A stretch of 11,988 bases of DNA from JBJHBY01 sp050485745 (GTDB taxonomy: Bacteria; Pseudomonadota; Gammaproteobacteria; Pseudomonadales; CAMLJR01), in NCBI GenBank assembly GCA_050485745.1, contig JBJHBY010000098.1:1-11988 (forward strand). Direction: 5' to 3'. Below, in pieces: positions 7,311 through 11,988 of this stretch. Each line of letters starts with the position of its first letter. Position 1 is the first letter of the stretch. Below the pieces are notes generated by a model. That model did no database searches. It saw only the letters and a list, made by a program, of their open reading frames with translations, and had not been told where the DNA came from. The position numbers and the translations under genes are program-made.

Positions 7311-8393
7311 TCAACGCAGCTTCAGGGTCGCCAGCCCCACCAGTACCAGCATCACCGTGATGATCCAGAAACGAACGATCACCCGGGGTTCCGGCCAGCC
7401 CTTGAGCTCGAAGTGATGATGAATCGGTGCCATGCGAAAGATTCGCCGTCCGGTCAGTTTGTAGGACGCCACCTGCAGCATCACCGAAACAGTCTCGAGC
7501 ACGAAAATGCCGCCCATGACAAAAAACACGATCTCGTGCCGGGTAATGACCGCGACCACACCCAGCGCCGCACCCAGGGCCAACGCCCCGACGTCGCCCA
7601 TGAAGACCTGGGCCGGATACGTGTTAAACCAGAGAAAGCCAAGGCCTGCCCCGGCAAGTGCGGCACAGAACACCACCAGCTCGCCACTACCTGCCACATA
7701 GGGAATCAACAGATATTCAGCAAACTGCACATTGCCCGTCACATAGGCAAAGATGCCCAGGGCACTTCCAACCATGACCGTCGGCATGATCGCCAGACCA
7801 TCAAGGCCATCGGTCAGGTTGACCGCATTACTGGCACCGACGATGACAAAGTAGGCGAGAAGAACGAAGAACGGGCCCAACTGCAACGCCACATCCTTGA
7901 AGAATGGAACATAGAGCTGGGTGTCCACCGGCGAGTCAGCGATCGCGTACAGAAACAGTGCCGCGCCCAGACCACCAATGGACTGCCAGAAATATTTCCA
8001 GCGCGCCGGCAGCCCCCTTGGGTTCTTCTCGATCACCTTGCGGTAGTCATCGACCCAGCCCACGGCCCCGAACACCAGCAATACCGCCACGACCGTCCAG
8101 ACATAGGCGTTGCGCAAATCTGCCCACAACAACGTACTGATGGTGATGGCCACCAGAATCAATGCTCCGCCCATCGTCGGCGTACCGGACTTGGACAGGT
8201 GGCTCTGCGGACCGTCGCTGCGAATGGCCTGACCGATCTGCAGCTGGTTCAGCCGCTCGATCATGACAGGACCCACCAGCAGTGATATACCCAGAGCGGT
8301 CATCACGCCGAGGATGGCCCGAAGGGTCAGATACTGAAATACACTGAACGCACTGATGTGCTGCGCCAGATATTCTGTCAGCAGATAAAGCAT
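7311..8393 (-). CDS. mraY: Phospho-N-acetylmuramoyl-pentapeptide transferase MraY
   Basis: MraY is the integral inner-membrane enzyme that transfers phospho-MurNAc-pentapeptide to undecaprenyl phosphate, giving lipid I. From ATG 8393 it is 360 aa, the same length as E. coli MraY. Hydrophobic segments alternate with conserved cytoplasmic loops: SHLSKSGTPTMGG (64-76), the VDDYRK aspartate pair (Asp115, Asp116), NAVNLTDGLDGLA (189-201), FMGDVGALALG (264-274, with the catalytic-type Asp267) and MAPIHHHFELKGW (321-333). The start overlaps the murF stop by one base (TGATG), with GGAG ten bases upstream (8404-8407). The frame is open to 8510, but the added sequence is a shadow of murF and the MLYLLTEYL start matches the family. 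Confidence 0.98.
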   Translation of the reverse strand: MLYLLTEYLAQHISAFSVFQYLTLRAILGVMTALGISLLVGPVMIERLNQLQIGQAIRSDGPQSHLSKSGTPTMGGALILVAITISTLLWADLRNAYVWTVVAVLLVFGAVGWVDDYRKVIEKNPRGLPARWKYFWQSIGGLGAALFLYAIADSPVDTQLYVPFFKDVALQLGPFFVLLAYFVIVGASNAVNLTDGLDGLAIMPTVMVGSALGIFAYVTGNVQFAEYLLIPYVAGSGELVVFCAALAGAGLGFLWFNTYPAQVFMGDVGALALGAALGVVAVITRHEIVFFVMGGIFVLETVSVMLQVASYKLTGRRIFRMAPIHHHFELKGWPEPRVIVRFWIITVMLVLVGLATLKLR

Positions 8394-9732
8394 CAGTGTG
8401 GTTCTCCGTCCGCGCCGACGCAGAGTGCATCGACGACCTGATCCATACCAGCACTGCGCGATCCCTTCACCAGCAGCACATCGACCTGTAATTCGTCCAG
8501 GGCCGCACACAAGGCATCCCTGTGTGCAAACGCCCGACTACCGGCGCCAAATCCCTGTGCGACATCACTCGCCCTGGCGCCGGCTGCCCAGAGAACATCA
8601 ATACCGGCCTCAGCTGCATAGCGCCCCACCTGACGGTGGAATTGCGAGGAATCCTCGCCGAGCTCGGCCATGTCGCCGAGCAGGAGTGCACGACGACCAC
8701 TGCAACTCGCCAGAACATCGATCGCGGCTCGCACAGCTTCCGGATTGGCGTTGTAACTGTCATCAATCAACAATCGGCCGCGGCCATCGCGCCGGGGTTC
8801 GAGTCGGCGCGGAACAGGGCGCATCGCCGCAAGCCCGGCTGCAATTGCCGCCGCGTCAGCACCCACTGCAAAGGCCGCACTGGCGGCGGCACAGGCATTC
8901 AGCACGTTGTGACGGCCGAGTAGCGCCAGCTTCACTTCCACCGACCCACCTGGCAGCACCAGATCGAAGCGTTGGCCGTCCGTCCCGGTGCACAAGTTGC
9001 GTGCATGGATATCCGCCTGCGGGGTTTCCAGGCCATAGCTCAACACCCGTGCGCCGCCTGCGTATCCGCGCCACAGTTCGGAGAACGGGCCGTCCAGCTG
9101 AATGATCGCCACACCGTCTTCCGCCACAGCCCGATAGATCNNNNNNNNNNGCCAAATCCATCGAGATGGGCAGGCAGGGCGTTGGTGACCAGTGCCACGT
9201 CCGGAAGGGCAAATCGACACAGCCAGGCAATATCCCCCTCACGTGCGGCGCCCATTTCCAGAACCGCGAAGCGATGTTCCCGCGCCAGATCGAGGAGAGT
9301 CAGTGGCAAGCCCAGTTCATTGTTGCGGTTACCGCGGGTCGCCAGCACCGGACCACACCGGGAAAGGATCGACGCCATCATGTCCTTGCAGGTGGTCTTG
9401 CCAGCGCTGCCGGTCACAGCCAGCACCGGGCCGCTGAACGCCTGTCTGTTCAACCGGGCGATGGCGCCCAACGCGGCGTGGATGTTCTCAACCTGAAGTT
9501 GCGGCAGGTCACTGTCGATACTGCGCGTCACCAGGGCAGCAGCCGCTCCGGCCTCACGCACTTCATGCAGAAATTCATGCCCATCGACACGACGGCCTTT
9601 CACCGCGACGAACAGATCCCCATCGGCAACTTCCCTGCTGTCCAGCACCACACGCTGCACCATGCGCTCTTGCCGCGGTGCCGGCAGCTGCAGCACAGCA
9701 CAGATTCGGGACAGCGGGATGGGTGCAATCAT
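8393..9732 (-). CDS. murF: UDP-MurNAc-tripeptide--D-Ala-D-Ala ligase MurF, interrupted by an assembly gap
   Basis: MurF adds the D-Ala-D-Ala dipeptide made by Ddl, completing the UDP-MurNAc-pentapeptide. The N-terminal part (9732-9151, 194 codons) starts at an ATG overlapping the murE stop as ATGA, with GAGG six bases upstream. It carries DSREVADGDLFVAVKG (31-46), the P-loop TGSAGKTTCKDM (107-118), NRNNELGLPLT (135-145) and ends in HLDGFG. The C-terminal part (9139-8396, 248 codons) has LGRHNVLNA, the MurF signature DDSYNANPEAV, LLGDMAELG and LLVKGSRSAGMDQVV. Between them lie ten Ns, and the two parts are in different frames across the gap as written. Comparison with E. coli MurF predicts about 11 missing residues, including the carbamylated lysine. 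With these the protein would be about 453 aa (E. coli 452). I read this as one intact gene, not a pseudogene. Confidence 0.93.
9141..9150. other. Assembly gap (10 Ns) inside murF
   Basis: Ten consecutive Ns replace unknown sequence. On the minus strand the codons end with an intact GGC (Gly) at 9153-9151 and resume as one loose G at 9140 followed by ATC TAT. Ten bases does not keep the frame; 3n+2 would. Ten is probably a placeholder length. Confidence 0.95.
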
Positions 9733-11219
9733 GGAGCACCTCGCTGGTCCAGAGCGGCACGGGCGATGGCAACATCACTGAAGGGCAGCCGCTGCCCCGC
9801 TACCAGCTGATATTGTTCATGCCCCTTGCCTGCCAACAGAACCCAATCCTCCGGAGCCGCTGCCCGCACCACTTGCTCAATGGCGCGGGCTCGGTCCAGC
9901 TCCACGCGGGGTCGCCCGCTGGTTCCCGCAAGAATATCGGCGGCAATCGCCTCGGGAGCCTCGCTCCTCGGATTGTCGCTGGTGATGACGACCTGATCCG
10001 CACCCTCCTCGGCGATCCGCCCCATTTCGCCGCGTTTGCCGCGGTCGCGATCACCACCGCAGCCAAACACGCACCAGAGCTGGCCGGAGCAATGCTGGCG
10101 CAATGCCGAAAGGGACTGCGCCAGGGCATCCGGCGTGTGTGCGTAGTCAATGATCACGCGCGGCCGGCCCGACAACTGTTGCATGCGCCCGGGCACAGGC
10201 TTGAGCTCAGCCACCAGTGCAGTCAGGGCCACGGCGTCCAGCTGTGGCTGCAGCGCATGCAGCGTTGCCAGGACCGCCATCAGGTTGGCTGCGTTGAAGC
10301 CACCCAGCAACGGGCTGCGCAACTCCAGCGCGCCCAGGGGAGAGTCCAGCGACAGCTGCGTACCGGAGTCATCCATGCGCAACGCCCGGCAGCGCCAGCG
10401 GGCGCTTTCGCCAGACACGCTGAAATCAATGACATCAACCCCCTCCGCACAACGGTTCAGGAGGCGCCCCGCCACGGGGTCGTCGCGATTGATCACGGCC
10501 GTACGCAGGCCAGGCAGGGAAAACAGTCGCGCCTTCGCCGCGATGTAGTCGTCCATGGTGCCGTGATAGTCGAGGTGGTCCCGGCTCAGATTGGTGAACA
10601 CGGCAACCTGGAAAGTGCAGCCCGAAACGCGCTCCTGGTCCAGCGCATGGGATGAGACCTCCATGACGACATCGTCAACATCCGCATCACGCCAGGCGGC
10701 GAGCTGCGCATGCAGGGCAACCGGGTCCGGCGTGGTCAGTCCACCGGCGCTCCAGCTGTCATCCAGACTGGCACCCAGGGTGCCGATACTTCCACAGCGA
10801 CGCCCGGCTGCACGCAGAATCTGGGCCAGCAGCCGGGTACAGGTGGTCTTGCCGTTGGTGCCGGTCACACCGATCAGGCGCATCTGCGCGGCAGGCTCAC
10901 CATGCCAGCGGCCCGCTATCACGCCGGCAAGCCGGCGCAGCCCGGGGAGGATGACGACAGGCACATCCACCGGGACCGGCAGAGGGCCCTCGCTGATAAT
11001 GGCGCAGGCACCACGACCTACGGCTTCACGCACATAGTCGCGACCATCGGAGTGGGCGCCGGGATAGGCCAGAAAGACGTCGCCCGGCTGCAGCAGGCGA
11101 CTGTCCAGCGCCACACCACCCACGGGCAGGGAATCCAGAACCGGATCCATACTCTCCCCGGCCAGGCCCGCAAGCAGTTGCCCGAGGGAGCGGGCTGTCA
11201 TGGCTGCACGAATGACCAT
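9729..11219 (-). CDS. murE: UDP-MurNAc-L-Ala-D-Glu--meso-diaminopimelate ligase MurE
   Basis: MurE adds the third residue of the stem peptide. With ATG 11219 it is 496 aa (E. coli 495). The domain 1 motif is VALDSRLLQPGDVFLAYPG (36-54). The P-loop is VTGTNGKTTCTRLL (118-131). MEVSSHALDQERV (186-198) and NLSRDHLDYHGTM (210-222) follow, and Lys229 in YIAAKARLF is the expected carbamylated lysine. DYAHTPDAL (358-366) and FGCGGDRDRGKR (385-396) start the C-terminal domain. DNPRSEAPEAI (415-425) is the DNPR signature of meso-DAP-specific enzymes, and AGKGHEQYQ (463-471) closes it. The stop overlaps murF by 4 bases. ATG 11219 begins one base after the ftsI stop and lacks a good Shine-Dalgarno; ATG 11201 (MTARSLGQLL, 490 aa) aligns well with the E. 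coli start and is a real alternative. Confidence 0.97.
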   Translation of the reverse strand: MVIRAAMTARSLGQLLAGLAGESMDPVLDSLPVGGVALDSRLLQPGDVFLAYPGAHSDGRDYVREAVGRGACAIISEGPLPVPVDVPVVILPGLRRLAGVIAGRWHGEPAAQMRLIGVTGTNGKTTCTRLLAQILRAAGRRCGSIGTLGASLDDSWSAGGLTTPDPVALHAQLAAWRDADVDDVVMEVSSHALDQERVSGCTFQVAVFTNLSRDHLDYHGTMDDYIAAKARLFSLPGLRTAVINRDDPVAGRLLNRCAEGVDVIDFSVSGESARWRCRALRMDDSGTQLSLDSPLGALELRSPLLGGFNAANLMAVLATLHALQPQLDAVALTALVAELKPVPGRMQQLSGRPRVIIDYAHTPDALAQSLSALRQHCSGQLWCVFGCGGDRDRGKRGEMGRIAEEGADQVVITSDNPRSEAPEAIAADILAGTSGRPRVELDRARAIEQVVRAAAPEDWVLLAGKGHEQYQLVAGQRLPFSDVAIARAALDQRGAP

Positions 11220-11220
11220 C

Positions 11221-11988
11221 TCACACCGGCCCCCGGCCGCGGCGATCATGCTCCGCGACCAACTGCTGATCCGGCGGCACGTGCAACATGCGCATGGCCC
11301 CCTCGACAACACGGGAAAAAACCGGCGCCGCCACCTGTCCGCCGAAGTAACGCCGGCCACCCGGCTCATCAATCACCACAACCGTGGCAATGCGCGGTTC
11401 CGAGGCGGGTGCCACACCGGCAAAGAGGGCCACATAGCGGTCCAGCTCATAACCCGTCGCTCCCACCTTGTGGACCGTGCCGGTCTTGCCAGCAACGCTA
11501 TACGCCGGCACCCGCGCCAGCGTACCGGTACCACCCGGCTCTGCCACCGCCCGCATCATCCGCATCACAGCCCCGGACAGCGCCGGATCGACGACGCGCT
11601 CACCAGCGGGCGGCTCCACCACATGCACCAGGGACAGGGGGCGACGCACGCCACCCGCGGCAAACACGGAATAAGCCTGGGCAAGCTGCAATGGTGTTAC
11701 GGACAAGCCATAGCCAAAAGCGAAGTTGGCATGCTCAATGGGCATCCAGCGATGACGGTTGATCATGACTCCGGCCTGCTCGCCAGGAAAACCGATGTCC
11801 GTGGCTCGCCCGAGGCCAAAACGATAGTAGACATCCCATATCGCCTCGGGCGGCAGCTCCAAGGCGATACGGGTGAGGCCGACCTGGGAGGACTTTGCAA
11901 TCACCGCCGTCAGGTCCATCTCGCCATAGTTAACCGGGTCCAGCAATGTCTTGCCGCCGACGCGCATATGACCGGGATGAGTGTTCAC
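11221..11988 (-). CDS. ftsI: Septal peptidoglycan transpeptidase FtsI (PBP3), C-terminal 255 codons
   Basis: FtsI is the class B penicillin-binding protein that cross-links septal peptidoglycan, paired with FtsW in the inner membrane and acting in the periplasm. The start, membrane anchor and catalytic STxK serine lie beyond the right edge; the frame is open at base 11988. Visible in the transpeptidase domain are KSSQVGLTRIAL (partial residues 32-43), which occupies the place of the SXN motif, FGLGRATDIGFPGEQAG (57-73), FAFGYGLSVTPLQLAQAY (89-106), and VAGKTGTVHKVG (165-176) with the KTG motif at 168-170. FAGVAPASEPRIATVVVIDEP (about 189-209) and YFGGQVAAPVFS follow. These match E. coli and Pseudomonas PBP3 closely. 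The notable difference is Gln instead of Asn as the third SXN residue (bases 11884-11886). Confidence 0.96.
   Translation of the reverse strand: MNTHPGHMRVGGKTLLDPVNYGEMDLTAVIAKSSQVGLTRIALELPPEAIWDVYYRFGLGRATDIGFPGEQAGVMINRHRWMPIEHANFAFGYGLSVTPLQLAQAYSVFAAGGVRRPLSLVHVVEPPAGERVVDPALSGAVMRMMRAVAEPGGTGTLARVPAYSVAGKTGTVHKVGATGYELDRYVALFAGVAPASEPRIATVVVIDEPGGRRYFGGQVAAPVFSRVVEGAMRMLHVPPDQQLVAEHDRRGRGPV

Noticed and set aside
8393..9732. murF as a frameshifted pseudogene
   Set aside because: The frame change coincides exactly with the ten Ns, and both halves keep all visible catalytic motifs; a wrong gap length explains it.
11220..11372. N-terminal extension of MurE (547 aa open frame)
   Set aside because: The extra residues lie over the end of ftsI and do not resemble MurE; the ATGs at 11219 or 11201 fit the family length.
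10710..11762. Plus-strand open frame of 350 codons opposite murE and ftsI
   Set aside because: Antisense to two well-supported genes, Pro/Arg/Gln-rich without any family resemblance, and spans a gene junction on the other strand.
1..11988. A previously undescribed system or mobile insertion in the cluster
   Set aside because: Every stretch above 34 bases is covered by a known dcw gene in the canonical order; there is no insertion, extra gene, repeat array or RNA gene that I can see on either strand.

Overview
The window is a stretch of the dcw (division and cell wall) cluster of a Gram-negative, GC-rich bacterium. All genes lie on the minus strand, so they read from the right end of the window to the left. 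Read 5'->3' the order is ftsI (3' part only) - murE - murF - mraY - murD - ftsW - murG - murC - ddlB - ftsQ - ftsA (5' part only). This is the classical gammaproteobacterial order. The protein sequences resemble Escherichia coli and Pseudomonas homologues as I remember them, for example the DNPR meso-DAP signature in MurE and the E. coli-like MurC N-terminus. I would place the source in Gammaproteobacteria, genus not determined. The 10-base N run inside murF points to a draft or metagenome-derived assembly.

Region by region: 11221-11988 encodes the end of the septal transpeptidase FtsI (PBP3). Positions 8393-11219 carry MurE and MurF, which add meso-diaminopimelate and D-Ala-D-Ala to the nucleotide precursor. 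Positions 7311-8393 carry MraY, which makes lipid I. Positions 5924-7276 carry MurD, the D-Glu ligase. Positions 3686-5930 carry FtsW, the septal SEDS glycosyltransferase, and MurG, which makes lipid II. Positions 1328-3696 carry MurC, the L-Ala ligase, and DdlB, the D-Ala-D-Ala ligase. Positions 1-1331 carry FtsQ and the first 170 codons of FtsA, two divisome proteins.

Together these genes supply most of the cytoplasmic route from UDP-MurNAc to lipid II plus the enzymes and scaffold that use it at the septum. The cluster is packed as one transcription unit. Nearly every junction overlaps by 1 to 11 bases; the only gaps are 1 base (ftsI-murE) and 34 bases (mraY-murD). I see no internal terminator, tRNA, repeat array, mobile element or CRISPR, and no unannotated stretch above 34 bases.

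Nothing here looks like an undescribed system. The points worth a second look are small: an assembly gap that falsely breaks murF and hides its catalytic lysine, a Gln in place of Asn in the FtsI SXN motif, a shared Shine-Dalgarno/GTG start module at three junctions, and C-terminal Gly-Gly pairs in four proteins that are encoded by the next gene's Shine-Dalgarno.
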